Source: an uncultured Oscillospiraceae bacterium
GTDB taxonomy: Bacteria; Bacillota; Clostridia; Oscillospirales; Oscillospiraceae
Direction: 5' to 3'
DNA: 31,931 nt
NCBI GenBank assembly: GCA_934670025.1
Contig: CAKUOS010000025.1
Location: 1-31,931, forward strand
The position numbers and the translations under genes were made by a program. This document shows positions 25,904 to 31,931 of the stretch, piece by piece; the first letter of the stretch is position 1; each line of letters begins with the position of its first letter. Under the pieces are notes generated by a model. That model was not told the origin of the DNA and searched no databases. It worked only from the letters and a program-made list of their open reading frames with translations.

Positions 25904-27172
25904 ATGAAACTGTTCACCATCGTCCTCTTCGCCGTCACGTATATCCTGATGATCGCGCTGCCGAAGCGCCGGCCGTATGTTGCGCTCGTCTCGGCGGTCA
26001 TTTTTGTCGTCTCGGGCGCGATGCCGCTTTCGTCCGTGTTTGCGGCGATCGACTGGAACGTCCTTCTGATGCTGGCCGGCACGATGGGGACGGTCGCGCT
26101 GTTCATCGAGTCCAGAATGCCCGAGCGCATGGCCGATCTGCTGCTGCAAAAGACGCCGAACGTCATGTGGGTGGCCGTGGCGCTGTCGGTGTTCGCGGGC
26201 GTGGTGTCCGCGTTCGTCGATAACGTGGCGACGGTCCTGATGATCGCGCCGGTGGCGCTGGCCATCGCCAAAAAGCTCGGCACGTCGCCGGTGGCGCTGC
26301 TGATCTGCATCGCCGTTTCGTCGAATTTGCAGGGCGCGGCGACGCTCGTCGGCGATACGACGTCCATCATGCTCGGCGGCTACGCGAACATGGACTTTCT
26401 GGACTTTATCTTCATGGACGGCAAATGCTCCATCTTCTTTGCGGTGGAGCTTGGCGCGCTCGTGACGGTTCCGGTCATCATGCTCATTTTCCGCAGGGAA
26501 AAGGGCGCAGTTACGGCCGGCGTGCCGGCCGAGGTCACGGACCTGTTCCCGACGTATCTGCTTATCGGTACGGTTTTGCTGCTGATTGCCGCATCGTTCA
26601 TTCCCGGGCGGCCCGCCGTTACGAACGGCCTGATCTGCATGACGCTGTTTCTCATCGGCCTTGTGCGTGCGATCCTTCAGAAAAAGCACTTTGGCCCCGT
26701 CAGATACGCGCTGGGTGAAATTGATTTTGAGACGCTGCTGCTGCTCATGAGCCTGTTCGTCGTCATCGGCACGCTGACCGAGACGGGCGTCATCGACGAC
26801 ATCAGCGCGCTGTTCGTGCGCTTCGGCGGCGGCAGTCTGTTCGGGATGTACACGATCATCGTCTGGGGCTCAGTCCTCATTTCGGCGTTTATCGACAATA
26901 TTCCGTATGTTGCCACCATGCTGCCCGTCGTGCAGGGCATCGCGGCCATGATGGGCTGCGACGCGCACGTTCTGTATTTTGGACTGCTCGTCGGCGCGAC
27001 GCTCGGCGGCAATCTGACGCCCATCGGCGCGTCGGCCAACATTGCGGCCATCGGCATTTTGCAGAAGGAGGGCTACGAGGTCAAAACCTCCGACTTCCTC
27101 CGGATCGGCGTGCCGTTCACGCTGCTGGCCGTGCTGACAGGGTATGTGTACTGCTGGCTGGTCTGGGCATAA
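25904..27172 (+). CDS. ArsB/NhaD/SLC13-type ion transporter (IT superfamily)
   Basis: 422 residues, about 11-12 membrane helices in two homologous halves. Each half has the family re-entrant motif: SAFVDNVATVLMIAPVALAI (about residue 104) and SAFIDNIPYVATMLPVV (about 327), followed in the second half by GATLGGNLTPIGASANI. LVGDTTSIMLG in the first half is the counterpart. This layout is shared by ArsB arsenite exporters, NhaD Na+/H+ antiporters, the P-protein group and SLC13 anion transporters; the substrate cannot be named. AGGAG lies before ATG 25904. The stop is followed after 7 bases by the first RNA-like unit, so transcripts may read into it. Confidence 0.88.
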   Translation: MKLFTIVLFAVTYILMIALPKRRPYVALVSAVIFVVSGAMPLSSVFAAIDWNVLLMLAGTMGTVALFIESRMPERMADLLLQKTPNVMWVAVALSVFAGVVSAFVDNVATVLMIAPVALAIAKKLGTSPVALLICIAVSSNLQGAATLVGDTTSIMLGGYANMDFLDFIFMDGKCSIFFAVELGALVTVPVIMLIFRREKGAVTAGVPAEVTDLFPTYLLIGTVLLLIAASFIPGRPAVTNGLICMTLFLIGLVRAILQKKHFGPVRYALGEIDFETLLLLMSLFVVIGTLTETGVIDDISALFVRFGGGSLFGMYTIIVWGSVLISAFIDNIPYVATMLPVVQGIAAMMGCDAHVLYFGLLVGATLGGNLTPIGASANIAAIGILQKEGYEVKTSDFLRIGVPFTLLAVLTGYVYCWLVWA

Positions 27173-27179
27173 CGGCGTC

Positions 27180-27284
27180 GGAAGCGGCTTTGACGGAACG
27201 AGCCATCGCGGAGCGATGTCTCTTATCCTCTAAAGCCGCTTCCTCCTTTCCGAAGCGCAAACTGAGTTTGCGTTTCGGCTTTTT
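27180..27284 (+). ncRNA. Tandem RNA-like unit 1 with anti-Shine-Dalgarno linker
   Basis: A 12-bp stem (GGAAGCGGCTTT 27180-27191 with AAAGCCGCTTCC 27232-27243) encloses hairpin CATCGC/GCGATG (27204-27218). The linker CCTCCTTTC (27242-27250) matches the 3' end of 16S rRNA (the anti-Shine-Dalgarno). A 13-bp terminator stem (27250-27262 with 27266-27278, loop TGA) and a T-run end it. Unit 2 has the same plan. It begins 7 bases after the transporter stop; no own promoter was seen, so it may be a processed 3' untranslated RNA. Confidence 0.5.
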
Positions 27285-27297
27285 ATCGGACCTTGCC

Positions 27298-27387
27298 GAA
27301 ACGAGGCTTCGCGAAGCGAAGCCTCGTATTCTCTAAGCTCGTTTCTTCCTTTCCAAACTGCGAACCAGGTTTGCGGTTTGGTTTTTT
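27298..27387 (+). ncRNA. Tandem RNA-like unit 2
   Basis: A perfect 11-bp hairpin (27302-27312 with 27316-27326, loop GAA) competes with an alternative pairing of GAAACGAG (27298-27305) and CTCGTTTC (27338-27345). The linker CTTCCTTTC (27345-27353) differs by one base from that of unit 1. A 13-bp terminator stem (27353-27365 with 27369-27381, including GU pairs) is followed by six T (27382-27387). The linker-to-linker distance to unit 1 is 103 bases. Confidence 0.5.
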
Positions 27388-27395
27388 AGATAGGC

Positions 27396-27429
27396 AAAAG
27401 GGACGGTCGATGAAGACCGTCCCTTTTTT
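27396..27429 (+). terminator. Third consecutive intrinsic terminator
   Basis: 13-bp perfect stem (AAAAGGGACGGTC 27396-27408 with 27415-27427), 6-base loop, T-run. Confidence 0.9.
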
Positions 27430-27468
27430 GAGAAGATACGTGATGGCGGTTTCTGAGGAAAAGCACTC

Positions 27469-27535
27469 TTTTCTCCCCTATCTTTTCTCTTGCGAGAGAA
27501 AAGATAGGGCCGTCGGAGACACGTCGGCCCCTACA
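27469..27535 (-). repeat. Dispersed intergenic repeat, copy B
   Basis: On the minus strand it reads TGTAGGGGC, then GTGTCTCCGACGGCCC and a 14-bp hairpin (arms 27476-27489 and 27496-27509). This matches copy A at 4940-5021, less the inner GC hairpin. The hairpin arms differ at paired positions, which keeps the stem. Flanking 27430-27468 and 27536-27571 hold no gene. Confidence 0.8.
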
Positions 27536-27571
27536 GGAGGTTCGTTTCGGAGAATGCGCTGAGACATATGG

Positions 27572-27609
27572 AAAACCCGTCTGCCGAAGCGTTTCGCCAG
27601 ACGGGTTTT
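27572..27609 (-). terminator. Terminator of the SLH-glycosidase gene
   Basis: 12-bp stem (27572-27583 with 27598-27609) with an inner CGAA/TTCG; on the minus strand the U-rich arm ends TTTTCC. Lies 14 bases after the stop codon. Confidence 0.75.
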
Positions 27610-27623
27610 GTGCACTTATCCGC

Positions 27624-29261
27624 TCAGAGGTTTCGCCAGGCGTTCATGACGGTGATGACGGCCTGTTCGCGCGTGATCTGCGCGCGCGGCGCAAAGGAGC
27701 CGTTCGCGTGGCCGTTCATCAGACCGGCGGCCGTGACGAAGGCGACGCCGCCCCGGGCATAATCGCTGATCTGCGCGTCGTCGGTGAAGGTGCGGCCGTC
27801 ACCGGAGGCCGTATTGCCGGTGAGCGCGGCGAGGCGCTTGAGCATGATGGCCGCGTCCTGCCGGCTGATGGCGGCGTTCGGGCGGAACGTGCCGTCCGGA
27901 TAGCCGGTCACTACGCCGGTGGCCGCGATGGCGCGCACATCCGCGTCGGATGTGTCGGAGAAGGAGACGGCGGCCGCGTCATAGCCGTTTGCGCTGCAAT
28001 AGGAATCGATATCCGTATTGTTTCGCGCGGCAAGATAGCCCGCGAGCAGGCGGCAGAATTCGCCGCGCGTGATGGGGCTCTGGTACGCGCTTTGCAGCGA
28101 TGCGGGCAGAATGGCAAGCTGCGCGGCCTGCTCGACGTCCGCTTTGGCCCAATGGGAGGGCTGCGCGCCGGCGGCAGGAGAAACCGGGGAAGCGGCCGAT
28201 GCTTCGGTATCGAGGACGGCGAGGATGCTTGCCATCTCGCGGCCCGCAGGATAGAGCGTTTTGCCGTTTGCGTACAGCATCGACGACGCGCCGCCGTCGA
28301 GCGTCATGGCGTCCTGCACGCCCATCTGGATGAGGCTCTGCGCGATGGCGCGGTAGGAGCTTGTGACCGTCGCCAGCATCAGCCGCCCGTCGGCCGTGAT
28401 GGCCGCGAAGGAGCGGACGCTGACGCTGTCCGGATCCTGGTCGGCGGCGTGGACGTCGGGATTGTTGTCCACGGCGCTCATGCCGTGCTCGACGATCATG
28501 CCCGTGCCGCCGATGACGTTTTTCATGGACGCGATATCGCTGTCGCCGTCGGTCACGGTGAAGCTGTAGACGGCCTTTGTGCCGGTTTTCGCAGTTCCGT
28601 AGATATAACAGCCGCTGTTCAGAACCAGCGCGACTGCGCCGCTTGGGACGCGGAAGTCCGCACAGCCCGGCTGCACGGCCTCGACCGCGCCGTCGCGGAT
28701 GATAAGGATCTCGGAGCTTGCCGGAATATCGGCGCCGACGCTAAGCTCCTCCGTGAGGACGTAGCACGCCTGCGGATCGCTGTGTACAGCGTTGACGCCC
28801 CAGGCGGTAATGAGACGCCTGCCAAGCGTGACGGTGCCCTTGAGCGTGGCGCGGCAGATCTTCATCGAGCCGTCCGCCGCGATGCCGAGCGCGACGGTCG
28901 CGCCGCTGTTGATCATTTTGCCGTCGGTGACGACGGCGCCGTAGAGCCGCGGATAGTTGTTTTCCGTGACGCTCAGAGGCTTGCTCCGGTCGTACCAGCA
29001 GTTATAGAAGTTGCCGTTGATCGCCGCGACGACGGGTTTGTCCGCGGCGGCGATGATCGTCTCGGCCGGGGCCGTCGTGCCGAGCGCGCCGTTTGCGATG
29101 AGCGCGCGGATCTCAGTCGTGGCCGAGGGCGTGATGTAAACGACCTGGGCCGCCGCGCCGCCGATGGTTTCGGTCGCCGCGGTGACAGTCGCGGCCGAAG
29201 CCGCCACCGTCAGCAGCAGCACGAGCGCCAGCGCCAGCGCGGTCTTTCGGATCAGTTTCAT
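27624..29261 (-). CDS. Exported phosphodiester glycosidase (NAGPA domain) with three SLH repeats
   Basis: 545 residues. The signal peptide MKLIRKTALALALVLLLTVA ends near ASAA (about 24). The NAGPA-like domain (about 40-345) has NGNFYN, the GGTGMIVEHG stretch, FAAITADGRLMLATV and the hallmark MTLDGGASSMLYANG. This family removes N-acetylglucosamine from phosphodiesters in lysosomes; bacterial members probably act on wall or glycan phosphodiesters. Three S-layer-homology repeats follow: about 369-433, 434-491 (GYPDGTFRPNAAISRQDAA) and 492-545 (GHANGSFAPRAQITREQAV); they hold proteins on pyruvylated wall polymers. ATG 29261 is preferred over one 45 bases upstream: GGAGG is 8 bases before it and the signal peptide starts there. 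Convergent with the transporter region. Confidence 0.88.
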   Translation of the reverse strand: MKLIRKTALALALVLLLTVAASAATVTAATETIGGAAAQVVYITPSATTEIRALIANGALGTTAPAETIIAAADKPVVAAINGNFYNCWYDRSKPLSVTENNYPRLYGAVVTDGKMINSGATVALGIAADGSMKICRATLKGTVTLGRRLITAWGVNAVHSDPQACYVLTEELSVGADIPASSEILIIRDGAVEAVQPGCADFRVPSGAVALVLNSGCYIYGTAKTGTKAVYSFTVTDGDSDIASMKNVIGGTGMIVEHGMSAVDNNPDVHAADQDPDSVSVRSFAAITADGRLMLATVTSSYRAIAQSLIQMGVQDAMTLDGGASSMLYANGKTLYPAGREMASILAVLDTEASAASPVSPAAGAQPSHWAKADVEQAAQLAILPASLQSAYQSPITRGEFCRLLAGYLAARNNTDIDSYCSANGYDAAAVSFSDTSDADVRAIAATGVVTGYPDGTFRPNAAISRQDAAIMLKRLAALTGNTASGDGRTFTDDAQISDYARGGVAFVTAAGLMNGHANGSFAPRAQITREQAVITVMNAWRNL

Positions 29262-29313
29262 GTTTTGTTCCTCCGTTTTCCTCTTCTTCTTATTTTTAGC
29301 AGGCACGGCGCGT

Positions 29314-29350
29314 AAAAAAGCAGCCGGCAGAGACGGTCTGCCGGCTGCTT
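29314..29350 (-). terminator. Terminator of the GTPase operon
   Basis: 14-bp perfect stem (29318-29331 with 29337-29350), loop GACGG; on the minus strand a run of six U (29314-29319). The 142-base gap 29262-29403 holds this and the glycosidase ribosome site only. Confidence 0.88.
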
Positions 29351-29403
29351 GCGTGCTTGCTGAAGGACTGAATCGAGCAGCAGGTAGTGTCGGTATGCGG
29401 TTT

Positions 29404-30348
29404 TCAGAACGTGGCGACGTTCTGCGCGGCGGGTTCGGCGGGCTGGATGTTCACCGCGGTGAGGATCGGGCCCACGCCCTTGTAGAGCGAATGATATTTG
29501 ACCTCGACCGTGGCCGTGACCCAGACCCAGCTGCGCGCGGCAAGTCCCGCGGCGCCGGCAAATTTGCACGGCAGACCCATGAAGGTGATATCGGCCTCGC
29601 AGCAGGTCATGACGAACCGGCCGGGCGCGAAGATGCCGTCCTTTTCGCGGCGCAGACGCGCGACCTGCCCCTTGAATTTGACGGTTTTGCCCGCGTATTT
29701 CTTCGGTTCTTCCGTGATATCGCGGTAAAACAGCGCGTAATCCTCGTCTTTGATCTCGACGACGGGCGCGTTCAGGTCGAACGGCAGGGGATCTTCAATG
29801 TCGTCGTAGTGCGTCGTGCCGTCGGTGTATTCATAGAGGATATCGATCTTGCGGTTGACGGCGCGGGCGATCTTGTGATACGGCATGACGTCCGTGCCCG
29901 GGGCCATGCGGTTGAGGACCAGCATCTCCGCGCCCGCGAGCTTGTCGACGACCAGCTGGCGCATATTGGCGTTGTAGCTGAGGAACGTCGTCGCGTCTGC
30001 GAACATGACCTCCTGCGCGATCTTCCAGTGGTCGGGCGTTTTGAGGTAGAAATCCGCGGCCTGATGCATCCCGTTGAGCTCGACGACGACGCGCTCGGCC
30101 TTGTATTTCTTTTGCAGGTCGGTCAGCATTTCGGGGCTCAGATCTTCGTAGTCCAGAACCTGCTCGTAGACCTCTTTGTGCGGATACGTCGAGACGTCGT
30201 ATTCCTCCTCGCCTTCTTCGAAGACGAGCAGCAGCGTGCGTTCGCCGGTGTTGAAGCGCTCGTCTTCGAGCGTTTCCTGAATGAATTTCGTCTTGCCGGA
30301 CTCCAGAAAGCCCGTGAAGACGTACATGGGGATATCGGGCATGGGCAT
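29404..30348 (-). CDS. GTPase domain fused to a DUF1980/TIGR03943-like domain
   Basis: 314 residues. The N-terminal domain is a reduced P-loop GTPase of the CobW/COG0523 type: MYVFTGFLESGKTKFIQETL with GFLESGKT at 13-20, and VVVELNGMH in the next strand. It lacks the CxCC motif and the usual NKxD (here LNRMA), so it may bind nucleotide differently. The C-terminal region (about 218-314) reads YAGKTVKFKGQVARLRREKD, then GRFVMTCCEADITFMGLPC, which resembles the soluble domain of YcgQ/DUF1980 (TIGR03943), a family tied to zinc-linked permeases, with paired cysteines. GGAGG is 7 bases before ATG 30348 and 5 bases after the stop of the upstream GTPase; the two form an operon, probably for metal delivery. 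Confidence 0.82.
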   Translation of the reverse strand: MPMPDIPMYVFTGFLESGKTKFIQETLEDERFNTGERTLLLVFEEGEEEYDVSTYPHKEVYEQVLDYEDLSPEMLTDLQKKYKAERVVVELNGMHQAADFYLKTPDHWKIAQEVMFADATTFLSYNANMRQLVVDKLAGAEMLVLNRMAPGTDVMPYHKIARAVNRKIDILYEYTDGTTHYDDIEDPLPFDLNAPVVEIKDEDYALFYRDITEEPKKYAGKTVKFKGQVARLRREKDGIFAPGRFVMTCCEADITFMGLPCKFAGAAGLAARSWVWVTATVEVKYHSLYKGVGPILTAVNIQPAEPAAQNVATF

Positions 30349-30365
30349 GGCGATGCCTCCTTATC

Positions 30366-31580
30366 TTACTGCTTTTCCGCGCCGAAGAGCTTTGCAACGG
30401 CGTCCTCGTTCAGCTTCGAGCCGATGACGCAGATGCGGCCCGTGACCATCGCGCCGCCGTCGCGGATATCGGGCTCGCCGGGCACGTAGTCAAAGTGGAT
30501 CCAGCGTTCGCCCTCGGCGTTCGCGACGTAGCCCTTGGCGCGCAGGACGATGCCGTAGGCGTCCGCGTCCTCCAGCGCCTTCAGGATGTCCGCGATCTCG
30601 GCCTTCGTGAACTTCTTGTGCGTTTCCTCGCCCCAGCTGATGAACACCTCGTCGGCGTCATGACCGTGGTGATGATGGTGGTGATGGTGATGTTCGTGTT
30701 CGTCGTCATCGTCATCATCGTCGTGATGATGGTGGCAGCTGCACTCCGGATCGCCGCACTCATCGTCGTCATGGTCATGATGGTGGTGATGATGCGCGTG
30801 CTCGTCTTCGTCCTCATCCTCGTCATGGTGATGATGGTGATGATGTTCATGCTCGTCGTCATCATCGTCGTGATGATGGTGGCAGCTGCACTCCGGATCG
30901 TCACATTCGTCGTCGTCATCGTCGTCATGCCCGTGATGATGGTGATGCGCTTCCTCTTCGAGCTTTGCAAGCTCGATGGCGATGGTGCTGCGCTGCTCCA
31001 TGGCTTCCATCAGCTGTTCGCCGGTGAGCTCCGGCCACGGCGTCGTGACGATCACGGCGTCCTTGTTGTGCTCACGGATCATGGCGACGCACTGGTCGAG
31101 CTTTTCTTCCTTCATGCCGTCAGTGCGGCTGAGGATGATGGTGTTGGCCGTCTCGATCTGGTTGTTATAGAACTCGCCGAAGTTTTTCATATACATTTTG
31201 CACTTCGTCGCGTCGGCCACGGTCACAAAGTTGCCCAGCTGCACGTCGTCGGACGTGACCTTGCGCACGGCGCCGATGACGTCGGACAGCTTGCCTACGC
31301 CCGACGGCTCGATCAGGATGCGGTCGGGCGCGTACTCGCTGATGACCTTGCGCAGCGCCTTGCCGAAATCGCCGACGAGCGAGCAGCAGATGCAGCCGGA
31401 GTTCATCTCGGTGATCTGGATGCCGGCCTCCTGCAAAAAGCCGCCGTCGATGCCGATCTCGCCGAATTCGTTTTCGATGAGCACGATCTTCTGGCCGTGA
31501 TAGGCTTCCTTGATCATCTTTTTGATGAGCGTCGTCTTGCCGGCGCCGAGAAAACCGGAATAAATATCAATTTTTGTCAT
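30366..31580 (-). CDS. COG0523 metallochaperone GTPase with long His/Asp-rich insert
   Basis: 404 residues. G3E-family GTPases of this type deliver zinc or another metal to client proteins. P-loop SGFLGAGKTT (8-17), the metal-binding GCICC (CxCC, 63-66) and EPSGVGKLSDVI are present; the NKxD motif is replaced by SRTD. Between the GTPase and C-terminal CobW_C domain (about 312-400) lies a 98-residue insert (about 212-309) made almost only of His, Asp, Glu and Cys, with DPECSC twice (228 and 277). Such inserts bind many metal ions and act as store or sensor. The two halves are a DNA duplication 147 bases long. AAGGTG before ATG 31580; promoter and palindrome upstream suggest metal-responsive control. 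Confidence 0.9.
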   Translation of the reverse strand: MTKIDIYSGFLGAGKTTLIKKMIKEAYHGQKIVLIENEFGEIGIDGGFLQEAGIQITEMNSGCICCSLVGDFGKALRKVISEYAPDRILIEPSGVGKLSDVIGAVRKVTSDDVQLGNFVTVADATKCKMYMKNFGEFYNNQIETANTIILSRTDGMKEEKLDQCVAMIREHNKDAVIVTTPWPELTGEQLMEAMEQRSTIAIELAKLEEEAHHHHHGHDDDDDDECDDPECSCHHHHDDDDDEHEHHHHHHHDEDEDEDEHAHHHHHHDHDDDECGDPECSCHHHHDDDDDDDEHEHHHHHHHHHGHDADEVFISWGEETHKKFTKAEIADILKALEDADAYGIVLRAKGYVANAEGERWIHFDYVPGEPDIRDGGAMVTGRICVIGSKLNEDAVAKLFGAEKQ

Positions 31581-31597
31581 GCAAACGCACCTTCTTG

Positions 31598-31645
31598 TAT
31601 CAATTTTCGTCTTGATAGTATAGCACTTCCCGGTTGGAACATCAA
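31598..31645 (-). promoter_or_regulatory. Promoter and operator-like palindrome of the GTPase operon
   Basis: Minus strand TTGATG (31640-31645), 17-base spacer, TATACT (31617-31622) with TG before it. An inverted repeat TATCAA-N8-TTGATA (31598-31617) begins at the -10 and covers the probable start site, where a metalloregulator could bind. Confidence 0.65.
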
Positions 31646-31685
31646 GGTATCTTCATGAAATATTCACAGTTTCGGGCAAAAGGAA

Positions 31686-31714
31686 TTGACAAACGGGGCG
31701 CGATATGATAAGAT
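31686..31714 (+). promoter_or_regulatory. Promoter of the tRNA-Ser genes
   Basis: TTGACA (31686-31691), 17-base spacer, TAAGAT (31709-31714). Confidence 0.75.
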
Positions 31715-31741
31715 AAGTCCCGGCTTTGGAGGCCGGTATTC

Positions 31742-31830
31742 GGAGAGATGTCCGAGCGGTTTAAGGAGCTGGTCTTGAAAACCAGTGACCCGGCAACGGG
31801 CCGTGGGTTCGAATCCCACTCTCTCCGCCA
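31742..31830 (+). tRNA. tRNA-Ser (anticodon UGA)
   Basis: 89 bases with encoded CCA. Acceptor GGAGAGA/TCTCTCC, anticodon stem CTGGT/ACCAG with loop CTTGAAA (anticodon TGA), a long variable arm ACCCGGCAACGGGCC as required for serine tRNAs, and a T arm GTGGG-TTCGAAT-CCCAC. Confidence 0.98.
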
Positions 31831-31858
31831 GATTTCTTCCATTATATTCTTTTGATTC

Positions 31859-31931
31859 GGAGTGATACCCAAGAGGCCGAAGGGGCTCCCCTGCTAAGGG
31901 AGTAGGCGTGTAAAAAGCGCGCGAGAGTTCA
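31859..31931 (+). tRNA. tRNA-Ser (anticodon GCU), cut by the window end
   Basis: Begins GGAGTGA, D-arm ACCCAAGAGGCCGAAGGGG, anticodon stem CTCCC/GGGAG with loop CTGCTAA (anticodon GCT), and a long variable arm. The T arm starts at GAGAGTTCA; the 3' end lies beyond the window. It is 28 bases after the UGA tRNA. Confidence 0.93.

Noticed and set aside
30640..30960. Regular short repeats that could suggest a CRISPR array or minisatellite
   Set aside because: They are in-frame His/Asp codons in a conserved GTPase, with no constant repeat and unique spacer pattern.
30495..31658. Plus-strand frame full of Val and Met (VVMMVVM runs) opposite the GTPase
   Set aside because: It is the complement of His/Asp codon repeats, not a membrane protein.
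31642..31872. Open frame of 76 codons on the minus strand with the run REWDSNPRPVAGSLVF
   Set aside because: It is the antisense translation of the tRNA-Ser gene, a well-known false protein.

Overview
The window is GC-rich chromosomal DNA with short intergenic gaps and strong GGAGG-type ribosome sites. It suggests an anaerobic Gram-positive member of the Clostridia, probably an Oscillospiraceae-type gut bacterium. This is inferred from a type III glutamine synthetase, a YtvI-like sporulation membrane protein, an S-layer-homology wall protein, an infC-rpmI-rplT operon with an L20-type leader, COG0523 metal GTPases and a membrane pyrophosphatase. Nothing read here fixes the species.

Layout. 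1-3350: the tail of a YheO/DauR-type regulator overlaps an unassigned fold-type-II PLP enzyme; then come two small divergent genes (a 50-residue protein and a ribbon-helix-helix protein), the second coupled by a 4-base overlap to threonine synthase. 3360-8605: citrate synthase, a dispersed intergenic repeat (copy A), a minus-strand EamA exporter and RlmA-type methyltransferase, and an L,D-transpeptidase. 8605-12645: glnN-pyrG, pairing glutamine synthesis with glutamine-dependent CTP synthesis. 12649-16247 (minus): infC-rpmI-rplT with leader and consensus promoter, a DUF6512 membrane protein, and an ACT-domain protein with homoserine dehydrogenase. 16360-18754 (plus): YtvI-like permease, RluA pseudouridine synthase, small membrane protein. 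18753-21816 (minus): low-molecular-weight phosphatase, glycerate 2-kinase, a Myb/SANT-like small protein, a LysR regulator. 22015-27172 (plus): a divergent membrane pyrophosphatase, about 590 bases of structured non-coding DNA, two unknown proteins and an ArsB/NhaD/SLC13-type transporter.

27180-27430 is the most unusual stretch: two tandem, related RNA-like units, each a 5' stem, a pyrimidine linker matching (unit 1) or nearly matching (unit 2) the anti-Shine-Dalgarno end of 16S rRNA, and an intrinsic terminator; a third terminator follows. Next is copy B of the dispersed repeat. 27572-31645 (minus) holds an SLH-anchored phosphodiester glycosidase and a two-gene operon of metal-type GTPases: one with a roughly 98-residue His/Asp/Glu insert built from a 147-base duplication, the other a GTPase fused to a DUF1980/TIGR03943-like domain. 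The window ends in two serine tRNA genes, UGA complete and GCU cut by the edge.

Functional links: threonine synthase and homoserine dehydrogenase serve threonine synthesis, citrate synthase and glutamine synthetase link carbon and nitrogen, and the membrane pyrophosphatase can consume pyrophosphate from biosynthesis. No CRISPR array, phage module, transposase or rRNA was seen.
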